DNA from: Streptomyces shenzhenensis
GTDB lineage: Bacteria > Actinomycetota > Actinomycetes > Streptomycetales > Streptomycetaceae
Direction: 5' to 3'
DNA: 64,000 nucleotides
Assembly (NCBI RefSeq): GCF_003688995.1
Contig: NZ_PENI01000004.1
Location: 400,269-464,268, forward strand
Below the pieces are notes generated by a model. The model was not told the origin of the DNA. It searched no databases and worked only from the letters and a program-made list of their open reading frames with translations. The translations under genes were made by a program, and so were the position numbers. Below, piece by piece: positions 52,940 through 61,432 of the stretch (the first letter of the stretch is position 1; each line of letters starts with the position of its first letter).

Positions 52940-55105
52940 TCAGGGCTCCGCGCGCTCCACGCGCACCGCGCACACCTTGAACTCGGGCATGCGCGAGACC
53001 GGGTCGAGCGCCGGGTTGGTCAGCGTGTTCGCGCGGCCCTCGCCCGGCCAGTGGAACGGCATGAACACCGTGTCCGGCCGGATGGCGGTCGTGATCCGCG
53101 CGGGCGCCACGGCGCGCCCGCGCCGGGACACCACCGCCAACGGGTCGCCGTCGGCCGCGCCCAGCCGCGCCGCGAGCCGCGGGTGCAGTTCGACGTACGG
53201 GCCGGGCGCGGCGGCGTTCAGCTCGGCCACCCGCCGGGTCTGGGCGCCGGACTGGTACTGGGCCACGACCCGTCCCGTGGTCAGCAGCACCGGGTACTCG
53301 GCATCCGGCTCCTCGGCGGCCGGCCGATGCGACACGGGCACGAACCGGGCCCGCCCGTCCTCGGTGGCGAACCGGTCGAGGAACAGCCGGGGGGTGCCTG
53401 GGTGGGCCCCGGCCGGGGCGGGTACGTCCGCTGTCGGCGCCGTATGCGCCGTACTCGCCGGAGCCGTCGTGCCCGGTGCTGCCGTCGGGTCCGGTGCTGC
53501 CGTCGGGTCCGGGCAGGGCCAGAACAGGCCGTTCTCCCTCGCCAGCCGGTCGTAGGTGATGCCCGAGTAGTCCGCAGGGCCGCCCGCGCTCGCCCGGCGC
53601 AGTTCGCCGAAGACCTCCTCGGGGTCCGTCGGGAAGCCCTTCTCCACGCCCAGCCGGGCGGCGAGCCCGTGCAGCACCTCCAGGTCGCTGCGTACCCCGG
53701 CGGGCGGGTCGAGCGCCCGCCGCCGCAACAGCACCCGGCCCTCCAGACTGGTGGTCGTGCCCGTCTCCTCGGCCCACTGGGTGACCGGCAGCACGACGTC
53801 CGCGAGCGCCGCCGTCTCCGAGAGCACCACGTCCGCCACGGCCAGGAAGTCCAGCGACCGGAGCCGGCCCTCGACGTGGGCCGCGCGCGGCGCCGAGACC
53901 ACCGGGTTGGACCCCATCAGCAACAGCGCGCGCACGTCCGTGCCCAGGGCGTCGAGGAGCTCGTACGCACTGCGGCCGGGACCCGGCAGCGTGTCCGGGT
54001 CCACGCCCCACACCGCGGCGACATGGCGTCGCGCCGCCGGATCCGTCAGCTTGCGGTAGCCGGGCAACTGGTCGGCCTTCTGGCCGTGTTCGCGCCCGCC
54101 CTGCCCGTTGCCCTGCCCGGTCAGACAGCCGTACCCGGACAGCGGCCGGCCCGCCCGCCCGGTCGCCAGGCACAGATTGATCCAGGCGCCCACCGTGTCG
54201 GTGCCCTTCGACTGCTGTTCCGGCCCCCGAGCCGTGAGCACCATCGCCGCCTCCGGCTCGCAGAACATCCGTACCGTCTTCCGGAGTTGGGGGACCGGCA
54301 CCCCGGTGATCCGCTCCACGTGCTCCGGCCAGTGCGCCATCGCCGCCGCCCGCGCCCGCGTCCAGCCGGCCGTGCGGTCCCGGATGTACGTCTCGTCCGT
54401 CCGGCCCTCCGCGACCACCAGGTGCAACAGGCCGAGCGCCAGGGCGAGATCGGTGCCCGGCCGGGGCGCCAGGTGCAGGTCCGCCTGCTCGGCGGTCCGG
54501 GTGCGGCGCGGGTCGACGACGATCAACGTGCCGCCGTTCTCCCGCAGTTCGGTGAGGTAGCGGAGCGCGGGCGGCATCGTCTCGGCGAGGTTGGAGCCGA
54601 CCAGGATCAGACAGCCGGTCCGCGGGATGTCCGCCAGCGGGAAGGGCAGCCCCCGGTCCAGGCCGAAGGCGCGCGTGCCGGCCGCCGCCGCGGACGACAT
54701 GCAGAAGCGGCCGTTGTAGTCGATCTGCGAGGTGCCGAGGACGACGCGCGCGAACTTGCCGAGCGCGTACGCCTTCTCGTTGGTCAGCCCGCCTCCGCCG
54801 AACACCCCGCACGCGTCGGCGCCGTATGCGCTCCGCGCCGTGGACAGGCCCGTGGCGATCCGGTCGAGCGCCTCGTCCCAGCCGGCCGGTACGAGCGTCC
54901 CGCCCGAGCGCACGAGCGGGGAGGTCAGCCGCACGCCCGACGAGAGCAGCGCGGGAGCGGTGCGCCCCTTGCCGCACAGCGCGCCCCGGTTCACCGGGAA
55001 GTCCGCGCGCTCGATCACCTCCACGCCCCCCGGTACGGGCGACAGGCGCATCCCGCACTGCAGGGCGCAGTACGGGCAGTGGGTGGGCGTCGAGACGGTC
55101 TCCAT
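52940..55105 (-). CDS. nasA: Assimilatory nitrate reductase catalytic subunit
   Basis: Molybdopterin enzyme reducing nitrate to nitrite in the cytoplasm, 721 residues. HCPYCALQCGM with GALCGKG gives the N-terminal [4Fe-4S] site. RFCMSSAAAAG and VGSNLAETMPP are the cofactor-binding segments of the NasA/NapA family, and the C-terminal MopB domain has LLTTGRVVAQYQSGAQTRR. There is no flavin or [2Fe-2S] extension, so a partner must bring electrons. About residues 520-560 is a non-conserved Ala/Pro/Thr linker containing PDPTAAPDPTAAP, coded by two 18-bp repeats (53475-53510). No Tat signal, so not Nap. It is on the same strand as nirBD, about 3 kb upstream. Confidence 0.95.
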   Translation of the reverse strand: METVSTPTHCPYCALQCGMRLSPVPGGVEVIERADFPVNRGALCGKGRTAPALLSSGVRLTSPLVRSGGTLVPAGWDEALDRIATGLSTARSAYGADACGVFGGGGLTNEKAYALGKFARVVLGTSQIDYNGRFCMSSAAAAGTRAFGLDRGLPFPLADIPRTGCLILVGSNLAETMPPALRYLTELRENGGTLIVVDPRRTRTAEQADLHLAPRPGTDLALALGLLHLVVAEGRTDETYIRDRTAGWTRARAAAMAHWPEHVERITGVPVPQLRKTVRMFCEPEAAMVLTARGPEQQSKGTDTVGAWINLCLATGRAGRPLSGYGCLTGQGNGQGGREHGQKADQLPGYRKLTDPAARRHVAAVWGVDPDTLPGPGRSAYELLDALGTDVRALLLMGSNPVVSAPRAAHVEGRLRSLDFLAVADVVLSETAALADVVLPVTQWAEETGTTTSLEGRVLLRRRALDPPAGVRSDLEVLHGLAARLGVEKGFPTDPEEVFGELRRASAGGPADYSGITYDRLARENGLFWPCPDPTAAPDPTAAPGTTAPASTAHTAPTADVPAPAGAHPGTPRLFLDRFATEDGRARFVPVSHRPAAEEPDAEYPVLLTTGRVVAQYQSGAQTRRVAELNAAAPGPYVELHPRLAARLGAADGDPLAVVSRRGRAVAPARITTAIRPDTVFMPFHWPGEGRANTLTNPALDPVSRMPEFKVCAVRVERAEP

Positions 55106-55156
55106 GCGGCTCAGCGTGGATCGGCCGTGTTACGTCCCGTGCGGGCGCCCGGTTAC
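55106..55156 (-). promoter_or_regulatory. nasA promoter with GTAAC half-sites
   Basis: On the minus strand two GTAAC elements (55152-55156 and 55129-55133) are 23 bp apart, close to the 22-bp spacing of GlnR half-sites. CACGCTG (55112-55118) lies 6 nt before the ATG. Both GTAAC and CACGCTG occupy exactly the same positions relative to the start as in the nir promoter. No Shine-Dalgarno is seen. The rest of the spacer to 55344 shows no gene. Confidence 0.6.
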
Positions 55157-55344
55157 ACCCCGGCGACCACCCCCTCCCCACGCCACCCACTCCGCGGTGA
55201 GGTCCCGCCTACGCGGGTGGGCGAGCGGGGCCCTTCCCGGTCGCGGGGGAGGACGACGCGCCGGAATTCCGGCATGCGGGGTGTGCGCCCAGCCCCTCGG
55301 CAGCAGCAGCGCCTGCCCGGCCTCAAGGTTGGTCGACAGCAGAC

Positions 55345-55497
55345 GTGGCACTACGGTTCATCGGGGTCGACCCGAACACCGGCGACGACGAGAGCCTTAC
55401 GGTCTGGGTAGAGCAGCAGAACCACGAACTCGTCTTCAGGATGGTGCACATGATCAGGGAGGCGTGCGATGCCGTCGAGCATCCCGACGTTCGCTGA
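55345..55497 (+). CDS. Short protein of the DUF6879-linked type, probably internally deleted
   Basis: A 50-residue frame, starting VALRFIGVDPNTGDDESLTV and ending RMVHMIREACDAVEHPDVR. Small proteins opening with ALRFIGIDP-like sequence are common just upstream of DUF6879 genes in streptomycetes and are usually around 80 residues, from my memory of the family. Here the middle seems lost, joining NHELVF to RMVHMI. Its end overlaps the DUF6879 start by 29 bp. Function unknown. Confidence 0.55.
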   Translation: MALRFIGVDPNTGDDESLTVWVEQQNHELVFRMVHMIREACDAVEHPDVR

Positions 55498-55999
55498 ACT
55501 GATCGCAGGCTGTACGCACTCGGCCGTGCACCTGGAGATGCGCGACGCCTACTCGGTCGACAACGAACGGCAGCGGTTCGAGGCGTGGCGCCAGGGCTTC
55601 CGCCATGACCCAGCCGACCGGGCATCCTGGTGGCGGCCATGGCTGGACCTGATCCAGGAGACTGTTGCCCGTGGCGTCGTCGTGCGGCGCGCCCGGGTTG
55701 TGTCCGAGCCCGTCAGCGAATACATCCGCTTCGAGCACTCCGGCACCTTCACCAACGTCGCGGCCGGCGAACAGGTGCGCTGGCTCCCACGCCGACGCGC
55801 ATCCGACATCGCCCTGCCCGGCAACGACTTTTGGCTCTTCGACGGCCGCCTCATCCGGTGGAACCACTTCACCGGCGACGGCGGGTCGGCAGGCCAGGAA
55901 CTCTCCGACGATCCCGCCGCGGTCAAGCTGTGCGCCGCCGCATTCGACGAGGTATGGGCCAGGGCCGTCCCGCACGAGCAGTACGAGATCGACCAGTAG
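55469..55999 (+). CDS. DUF6879 family protein
   Basis: A 176-residue cytoplasmic protein. FAELIAGCTHSAVHLEMRDAY, GVVVRRARVVSEPVSEYIRFEH and LPGNDFWLFDGRLIRWNHFTGDG are typical blocks of this actinobacterial family, which often accompanies XRE/DUF397 genes. Biochemical role is unknown. ATG 55469 lies inside the end of the preceding frame. Followed 21 bp on by a truncated XRE gene. Confidence 0.85.
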   Translation: MPSSIPTFAELIAGCTHSAVHLEMRDAYSVDNERQRFEAWRQGFRHDPADRASWWRPWLDLIQETVARGVVVRRARVVSEPVSEYIRFEHSGTFTNVAAGEQVRWLPRRRASDIALPGNDFWLFDGRLIRWNHFTGDGGSAGQELSDDPAAVKLCAAAFDEVWARAVPHEQYEIDQ

Positions 56000-56020
56000 G
56001 AAGCACCGGTAAGCCAGCCC

Positions 56021-56197
56021 ATGCCCCTCTCCCCGTCCTCGTCCGCCCAGGCCGCGCGTGAGGCCGTCGCCGGACGGCTGCGTGACCTCCGTAGGGAAGC
56101 AGGACTGACGATCGTCGAGCTGGCGAACCGGTGCGGCTGGCAGCCCGCGGGTCATTCGCGGTGGTTGATCCTCAAGGCGATCGAAGGCCTGAGCTGA
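56021..56197 (+). pseudogene. Truncated XRE-type regulator
   Basis: A 58-codon frame with the first helices of an XRE domain (AGRLRDLRREAGLTIVELANRCGW). After QPAGHSRW the expected recognition helix and remainder (DUF5753-like domain in relatives) are replaced by LILKAIEGLS and a stop. The usual partner of DUF6879 is full length, so this copy looks broken. Confidence 0.65.
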
Positions 56198-56254
56198 ACC
56201 TGAGCACACGTGCTCGGCCCCACCCTCCCGCCGGGGGAGGACGAGGCCGAGGGC

Positions 56255-56464
56255 TCAGACGGTGCCGAACTGTCCGGTCTTGACCTCGGCCACGAATGCG
56301 GTGAACGTGTGGGCCGGGAGGTCCAGTACCGGGCCGTTCGGGTTCTTGGAGTCACGGACGGGGACCACGCCGCGGGAGGCGACGAGGTTGGTGGCGACCT
56401 CAATGCAGTTGCCGCCGTTGTCGCTGTAGGAGGACGTGATCCAACGCGGGGTTTCGGTCGTCAC
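56255..56464 (-). CDS. DUF397 protein (copy 1)
   Basis: A 69-residue DUF397 protein: VTTETPRWITSSYSDNGGNC, then IEVATN and VPVRDSKNPNGPVLDLPAH. DUF397 proteins are small partners of XRE/DUF5753 regulators (Scr1-type pairs) and are often called toxin-antitoxin-like, though they act in development and antibiotic control. GTG 56464. Tandem with copy 2, 251 bp away, with long stretches of identical DNA. Confidence 0.9.
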   Translation of the reverse strand: MTTETPRWITSSYSDNGGNCIEVATNLVASRGVVPVRDSKNPNGPVLDLPAHTFTAFVAEVKTGQFGTV

Positions 56465-56505
56465 GGGGTGCCCTTTCGTCGCAGACGCCGCTTGGGGCGG
56501 CGCGC

Positions 56506-56715
56506 TCAGGCGGTGCCGAACTGCCCGATTTTAACGCCGGCCACGAAAGAGGAGAAGGCGTGGGCCGGGAGGTCCAGTACCGGGCCGTTCGGGTTCTTGG
56601 AGTCACGGACGGGGACCACGCCGCGGGAGGCGACGAGGTTGGCGGCGACCTCGACGCAGGCGCCGCCGTTGTTGCTGTACGAGGACGTGATCCAACGCGG
56701 GGTTTCGATACTCAC
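56506..56715 (-). CDS. DUF397 protein (copy 2)
   Basis: A 69-residue paralogue of copy 1, differing mainly near NNGGACVEVAAN and in the C-terminal SSFVAGVKIGQFGTA. GTG 56715 overlaps the XRE/DUF5753 stop by four bases (GTGA), so it is translationally coupled to its regulator. The pair plus the extra tandem copy form the classic streptomycete arrangement. Confidence 0.92.
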   Translation of the reverse strand: MSIETPRWITSSYSNNGGACVEVAANLVASRGVVPVRDSKNPNGPVLDLPAHAFSSFVAGVKIGQFGTA

Positions 56716-57584
56716 GGGGTGCCCTTTCGCAACTGGCTGATCATGGCCACGCATTCCGCCTGGGAAGGTGCTTCGGCCTGTAGCTGATGGTAGGCCGTCA
56801 GCATGGGCAGTACGAACGTGCTTTCTCGTTCCAGGTGGCCCCGATGCGCCGACTCGGCGTACGACATGAGCGAGCGATCCGACAGGGTCAGCAGATATAC
56901 CGGCAGGTCGAAGGGGCGGCGCTCTCCCATGTCGAACGGGGCGACCTGGAGCACCGTGTTCGGCAACTCGGCGAACTCGGCCAGAGCTGCCAGTTGCGCA
57001 TCCCACACGGTGGGTTCGCCGATGGGGCGACGGAGACAGCTCTCGTCCAGCACCACGAAAACGAGGGGCGGTCGCTTCCGGGCCAGTGCGGCCTGCCGTT
57101 CCGCAACGATCGTGACCCGCTCGTGCGCCTGCTCAGGCGTGATCGCTCCGCGCTTGACGGCGCTGTCCGCCAACGCCGACGCGTACTCCGGTGTCTGTAA
57201 CAGACCGGGAAGGACGCCCACTTCGTAGAGCCGGATCTCCACCGCCCGGCCCTCATGCCCGACGTACTCCGGGAAGCCCTCCAACAGGCTGCCGTGCCGG
57301 ATCTCGCGCCACTGGCGTTCGAACGTGTCAGCGGTTCCGGCCGTGCCGAAGGCGGCGTCCGCCCTGCAAGCGAAGCGAAGAGTCGGCATCTTGCGACCAA
57401 CTTCAACAGCCGAGACATGGACGCCGGAATATTCCATCAGCTCGCCCAAGTCCTCCTGCCTCCAGCCTCGCGCCTCCCGCATGCTGCGCACCCGTGCGCC
57501 GAAAGCCGCTTGCGGGCTGCTCTCGGGGTTCAGTTCTTTGCGGTTGACCACCCTGGACACCAACTCTCTGTTCCCGTCCGGCAC
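56712..57584 (-). CDS. XRE-family regulator with DUF5753 domain
   Basis: A 290-residue DNA-binding protein. The XRE helix-turn-helix (residues about 28-75) has RVRSMREARGWRQEDLGELM and YSGVHVSAVEVGRKMPT. The DUF5753 domain has GLLQTPEYASAL, RVTIVAERQAAL, FVVLDESCLRRPIG and LPNTVLQVAPFDMG. GTG 57584 or GTG eight codons later (better site, AGAGAG) is the start. Co-transcribed with two DUF397 genes. Ligand and targets unknown. Members of this family affect sporulation and antibiotic production. Confidence 0.92.
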   Translation of the reverse strand: MPDGNRELVSRVVNRKELNPESSPQAAFGARVRSMREARGWRQEDLGELMEYSGVHVSAVEVGRKMPTLRFACRADAAFGTAGTADTFERQWREIRHGSLLEGFPEYVGHEGRAVEIRLYEVGVLPGLLQTPEYASALADSAVKRGAITPEQAHERVTIVAERQAALARKRPPLVFVVLDESCLRRPIGEPTVWDAQLAALAEFAELPNTVLQVAPFDMGERRPFDLPVYLLTLSDRSLMSYAESAHRGHLERESTFVLPMLTAYHQLQAEAPSQAECVAMISQLRKGTP

Positions 57585-57655
57585 GTTGAAGGCTTCCCAG
57601 AACTAGGTCACGCTGAACCCCCTTGGTAGTGGAATCACTACGGAGAGGAGTGGTC

Positions 57656-57910
57656 GTGTTCCGCAAGAATGACCCCACCGAGCGGCAGCAAACCCCACAC
57701 CATCCGACCCCCGGCACGCTCATGGTGGACGCCGACCAACGGGTCGGAGAGTTCCGCGGGGAGTCGTGCGGACTCTGGTACCTGCGTCCCGTGACCGGCG
57801 GCACCGAGTGGACCGTCGACCCGGCGGAGACACAACTGGCAAGCCCCGAACAGCGCTTGCACGCCGAGACCGCGCGGGCCAACGCACGAAGCCGGGGCGA
57901 GCTGCTGTGA
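57656..57910 (+). CDS. Small conserved streptomycete protein
   Basis: An 84-residue protein: VFRKNDPTERQQTPH, GTLMVDADQRVGEFRGESCG, LWYLRPVTGGTEWTVDP and a C-terminal helix AETARANARSRGELL. This type lies near XRE/DUF397 loci in many streptomycetes; no function is known to me. GTG 57656 is set by GAGAGGAG 5 nt upstream. Divergent from the XRE gene. Confidence 0.75.
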   Translation: MFRKNDPTERQQTPHHPTPGTLMVDADQRVGEFRGESCGLWYLRPVTGGTEWTVDPAETQLASPEQRLHAETARANARSRGELL

Positions 57911-57977
57911 CCGGTTCGGCCCGCCGCAGGTCCGGTTTCGGCAACGGGCCGTGCGTCGCGACGCCAGGGAGGTGACC

Positions 57978-58406
57978 GTGCGCCGCCCGACCCCGTCGGA
58001 GAGAGCCGCCGCACGGGAGGCGGCGCGAGCGGACAAGGTCACCATCATCGAGCGGTACCGGGCGCGTGAGCCGGTGAGCCGGATCGCCGACGCGTACGGC
58101 GTGACCTCTGGCTGGCTGGCGCTTCGGCTCGACGAATGGGGCGTTCCGCGCAGGCAGTACTACGAGGCGCACCTGCATCGCCGCCCGGCCCAGCGCGTGT
58201 TCCGCGGACGCGTACGGCGCCGGACTCGAGCCGAAGTACGCGCGGCGCAGGCCGAGTTCACCGACAGCCGCAGCAGCGTGATCACCCGCTACCGGGGCGG
58301 TGAATCCATCGCGTCCCTCGCCCGGTCGTTCAACGTCAGCCACGCATGGGTCGCGGAACGGCTGGACGAGTGGGGCGTTTCCCGCCGGGGCCAGTCCGCG
58401 GGGTGA
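57978..58406 (+). CDS. Protein with two tandem helix-turn-helix units
   Basis: A 142-residue basic protein with two copies of one HTH unit: IIERYRAREPVSRIADAYGV with SGWLALRLDEWGV, and VITRYRGGESIASLARSFNV with HAWVAERLDEWGV, about 79 residues apart. Each resembles a resolvase/homeodomain-like HTH. The two-unit layout suggests binding to an asymmetric or long DNA site as a monomer. GTG 57978 follows AGGGAGG by 5 nt. Function unknown. Confidence 0.75.
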   Translation: MRRPTPSERAAAREAARADKVTIIERYRAREPVSRIADAYGVTSGWLALRLDEWGVPRRQYYEAHLHRRPAQRVFRGRVRRRTRAEVRAAQAEFTDSRSSVITRYRGGESIASLARSFNVSHAWVAERLDEWGVSRRGQSAG

Positions 58407-58467
58407 GCGCGGCACGCGGCCCGTAGCCCTTTTACTTGCCAGCCTTCACATCCGCAGGAGTACACGC

Positions 58468-58644
58468 ATGACCGGCAGAGCATCCGCAGAGGACGGGCCC
58501 GCACCCGTGGGCGTCACGCGCGTCTGCGCACGCTGCCTGCGCGAGACGACCGAGGCCGTGCTCGTCGAGTGGATCGACACCGGGAGCGGACCCGGGGTCG
58601 AGGTGTGGACGTGCCCGGAACACGTGAAGGGATACACCCCCTAG
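58468..58644 (+). CDS. Small Cys-containing protein (58 aa)
   Basis: A 58-residue protein with GVTRVCARCLRETTEAVLVE, then VWTCPEHV: a CxxC and a C...H that could hold zinc. GCAGGAG lies 7 nt before ATG 58468. Similar short proteins are frequent in streptomycete accessory gene patches. No function can be assigned. Confidence 0.65.
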   Translation: MTGRASAEDGPAPVGVTRVCARCLRETTEAVLVEWIDTGSGPGVEVWTCPEHVKGYTP

Positions 58645-58789
58645 CGGGAGGGGGCTCCGTCGGGAGCCTCGCCGTCGGAAAAAGATCCTTCGGCGCACCG
58701 AACCTCCCCCGGGGATCGCCCATCTTCAGATGCGTAGGCGCGCACTGACCTCGCGCGCCGATTCGTATGCGAGGGGAACCCGAAATCTC

Positions 58790-59332
58790 ATGAAGAGCAA
58801 GCTGACCGCCGTGGCCCTTGCGGCCGTCGTCGTCGCCGGCACCGCCGCCACCGCCGTCCCGGCCTCGGCCGCCGCCGGCAAGGCCGAGCCGACCCGCTGC
58901 CACACCGCCGACCTGAAGGCCGGCTTCGCCACGGGGGATGACGCGAAGCCGGAGATGGAGCAGACCACGGCGCAGACCCAGGCGTACATCTGGTTCACCA
59001 ACCGGAGCAAGCGCACCTGCACCCTGTCCGGCTTCGCCGGTGTCGACATGATCGGCGCTCAGAAGACCGACGGCACCTGGTCGCTGGCGCGCTCCTCCAA
59101 GAAGCCCGTGAAGATGACCCTGGAGCAGGGGGACACCGTGGACTTCAGCGTCACCCTGCTCCCGGTGGCCAGGTCCACGCCGCAGAAGGAGAAGTTCGTT
59201 CCGGCGAAGTTCCTGGTCACCCCGCCGAACGAGACGAAGCACTTCACCCTGAAGTGGCCGTTCGGCGGCCAGATCCTCAAGCAGAACGGCGCCACCCACC
59301 CGGCCACCTACCTCAACCCGGTCGGGCTGTAA
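58790..59332 (+). CDS. Secreted DUF4232 protein
   Basis: A 180-residue exported protein. The signal peptide MKSKLTAVALAAVVVAG ends near PASAAAG. The mature domain has TRCHTADLKAGF, AYIWFTNRSKRTCTLSGFAGVDMIGA and FLVTPPNETKHFTLKW, the DUF4232 pattern with a conserved Cys pair (CHT ... CTL). It lacks a lipobox or anchor, so it should be released or wall-trapped. Convergent with the helicase. Function of DUF4232 is unknown. Confidence 0.85.
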   Translation: MKSKLTAVALAAVVVAGTAATAVPASAAAGKAEPTRCHTADLKAGFATGDDAKPEMEQTTAQTQAYIWFTNRSKRTCTLSGFAGVDMIGAQKTDGTWSLARSSKKPVKMTLEQGDTVDFSVTLLPVARSTPQKEKFVPAKFLVTPPNETKHFTLKWPFGGQILKQNGATHPATYLNPVGL

Positions 59333-59381
59333 CCGACCGGACAGCCGCCGATCTTCAGCGTCGGTGGCCCGCCGATGCTGC

Positions 59382-61085
59382 TCAGGTGGCAGAGGCGCGA
59401 CGGCCGCCCCGGCGGTCGGAGCCGCGGCCGCCGGTACCGGCGGCGCCGCCCGTGGCACCGCCGGCCGCCGTCCGTCGGCCGGATCCGCGTGCGGCCTTGC
59501 CGGCGGGAGCGCCGGTCGCCGCACCGGCCGCGGACTGGCGGTCGGAGCCGCGGCCACCCGCTTCGCCGGATCCCGCCCGGCGGGCAGCACCGCGTCCGCC
59601 GGTCGCGGAGGTGCCGCCGGCGGCTGTCCCCCCGGCCCGCCGGTCGGAGTCCCGGCTCCCCGTCCTGGCGGCAGCGCCTGTCGCTGCCTTGGCACTGCCG
59701 CCGCTCCGGCGTCGGCGGCCGGACCGCCCGCCGGGCTCGGTGCCGGTCTTCCGGTCCGTGCGGGGCTTCGGCGGTGTCGCGGGCCGGGGGACCTCGATGG
59801 TCACGGCCACACCCGAAGGCTCGCGGGCGCCGGTGATGGTGGCCAGTTCCGCGTCGCTCGATGTGATGCGGGCCGTCCGGGGACGGATGCCCGCGTCCGA
59901 CATGAGCCGGGTGACGTCCCGCTTCTGGTCGGGCAGGACCAGCGTGACCACGCTGCCGGAACCGCCGGCGCGGGCCGTGCGGCCGCCCCGGTGGAGATAG
60001 TCCTTGTGATCGGCCGGGGGATCGACGTTCACGACGAGGTCGAGGTCGTCGATGTGTATGCCCCGGGCCGCGACGTTCGTCGCCACCAGCGCGGTGACCT
60101 GGCCGTTCTTGAACTGTTCCAGGGTGCGGTTCCGCTGCGGCTGGGAGCGGCCCCCGTGCAGTGCCGCCGCGCGGACTCCGACGGCCAGCAGGCGCTTGGC
60201 GAGCCGGTCGGCCGACCTCTTGGTGTCGAGGAAGAGGATGACCCGGCCGTCACGGGCCGCGATGCGCGTCGTGACCGCCTTCTTGTCGGTCTCGTCCTGG
60301 AGGTGGAGCACATGATGCTCCATGGTGGTCACCGCCCCCGCCGACGGGTCGACGGAGTGCACCACGGGGTCGGTCAGGAACTGCTGCACCAGGCGGTCGA
60401 TGGTGCGGTCCAGGGTGGCCGAGAAGAGCATGCGCTGACCGTCGGGCCGTACTTGCCGGATCAGCTTGGTGATCTGCGGCAGGAAGCCCATGTCGGTCAT
60501 CTGGTCGGCTTCGTCCAGCACCGTGATGCGTACGTCGTCGAGCACGCAGTCCCCGCGTTCCACGAGGTCATTGAGCCTGCCGGGGCTCGCCACGACCACC
60601 TCGGCGCCGCGCCGGAGCGCACCGGCCTGCTTCGTGATGGACAGCCCGCCGACCACGGTGGCAAGGCGGAGGTTCACCGCCGTCGCGTAGGGGGTCAGCG
60701 CGTCCGTCACCTGCTGGGCGAGTTCACGGGTGGGCACCAGCACCAGGGCGAGGGGCGCCTTGGGCGCCGCGCGCAGTCCGGCCGTGCGGGCCAGCAGCGC
60801 AAGCCCGAAGGCGAGGGTCTTGCCGGAGCCGGTGCGCCCCCGGGCCAGCACGTCACGGCCGGCGAGCGAGTTGGGCAGGGTGGCTGCCTGGATGGGGAAG
60901 GGGGTGGTCACGCCCTGCGCGGTGAGGGTCTCCAGCAGCCCCGCGGGCATGGCCAGATCGGCGAAGTCCTCGACGGCGGGAAGTGCGGGTGTCGTGCTTT
61001 CCGGCAGCCGGAATTCCCTCGGCGACGACGCGGACGGTGGGCGTGCCGAGGCGCGCCGGTTCGGCTTCTGGGGTCTGCGGGGCAT
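59382..61085 (-). CDS. DEAD-box RNA helicase with RG-rich tail
   Basis: A 567-residue ATP-dependent RNA helicase. The Q-motif region (GVTTPFPIQAATLP), GRTGSGKT (motif I), VPTRELAQQV (Ia), ASPGRLNDLV (Ib), VLDEADQ (II), LFSATL (III), TNVAARGIHIDDLD (V) and HRGGRTARAG (VI) are all intact. The last 145 residues are an Arg/Gly/Ala/Thr-rich disordered tail, likely for RNA contact or condensation. ATG 61085 follows AGGAAGG. It lies 87 bp after the cold-shock gene on the same strand, past a hairpin, so it may be expressed by read-through and act with Csp on RNA folding in the cold. Confidence 0.95.
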   Translation of the reverse strand: MPRRPQKPNRRASARPPSASSPREFRLPESTTPALPAVEDFADLAMPAGLLETLTAQGVTTPFPIQAATLPNSLAGRDVLARGRTGSGKTLAFGLALLARTAGLRAAPKAPLALVLVPTRELAQQVTDALTPYATAVNLRLATVVGGLSITKQAGALRRGAEVVVASPGRLNDLVERGDCVLDDVRITVLDEADQMTDMGFLPQITKLIRQVRPDGQRMLFSATLDRTIDRLVQQFLTDPVVHSVDPSAGAVTTMEHHVLHLQDETDKKAVTTRIAARDGRVILFLDTKRSADRLAKRLLAVGVRAAALHGGRSQPQRNRTLEQFKNGQVTALVATNVAARGIHIDDLDLVVNVDPPADHKDYLHRGGRTARAGGSGSVVTLVLPDQKRDVTRLMSDAGIRPRTARITSSDAELATITGAREPSGVAVTIEVPRPATPPKPRTDRKTGTEPGGRSGRRRRSGGSAKAATGAAARTGSRDSDRRAGGTAAGGTSATGGRGAARRAGSGEAGGRGSDRQSAAGAATGAPAGKAARGSGRRTAAGGATGGAAGTGGRGSDRRGGRRASAT

Positions 61086-61116
61086 GCAGTGATCTGCCTT
61101 CCTGAAAACAGCACAA

Positions 61117-61151
61117 ACCGGGGTCTGCACCATGACGGTGCGGACCCCGGT
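61117..61151 (-). terminator. Hairpin between csp and helicase
   Basis: ACCGGGGTCTGCAC (61117-61130) pairs with GTGCGGACCCCGGT (61138-61151), 13 of 14 bp. On the minus strand TTTGTGCTGTTTTC follows. Partial termination here would give more Csp than helicase. Confidence 0.8.
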
Positions 61152-61172
61152 CAGCGGATACGCGTCCGGCGA

Positions 61173-61376
61173 TCAGGCGGGGACGATGTTCTCCGCCTGC
61201 GGGCCCTTCTGGCCCTGCGTGACCTCGAAGGTGACCCGCTGGCCTTCCTGGAGCTCACGGAAGCCCTGGGTCGCGATGTTCGAGTAGTGAGCGAAGACGT
61301 CGGGGCCGCCGCCGTCCTGCTCGATGAACCCGAAGCCCTTTTCGGCGTTGAACCACTTCACGGTTCCCTGTGCCAT
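61173..61376 (-). CDS. csp: Cold-shock domain protein
   Basis: A 67-residue single CSD protein that binds single-stranded RNA and [23 protein letters not shown] is RNP1-containing and DVFAHYSNI is RNP2 (usual VFVHFS; here Ala-His-Tyr). [19 protein letters not shown] completes the fold. AGAAGGAG lies close before ATG 61376. Streptomycetes hold many paralogues, so the exact name is not assignable. Followed by an RNA helicase. Confidence 0.96.
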   Translation of the reverse strand: MAQGTVKWFNAEKGFGFIEQDGGGPDVFAHYSNIATQGFRELQEGQRVTFEVTQGQKGPQAENIVPA

Positions 61377-61432
61377 GTCCTTCTCCTTCTGTAGGCAGAG
61401 GCCCCATCCGGAGATGCCGGTAAAACGAATAA

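Noticed and set aside
55345..58644. An anti-phage or toxin-antitoxin island
   Set aside because: DUF397/XRE pairs are regulators widespread in streptomycetes; no nuclease, NTPase or effector domain was seen.
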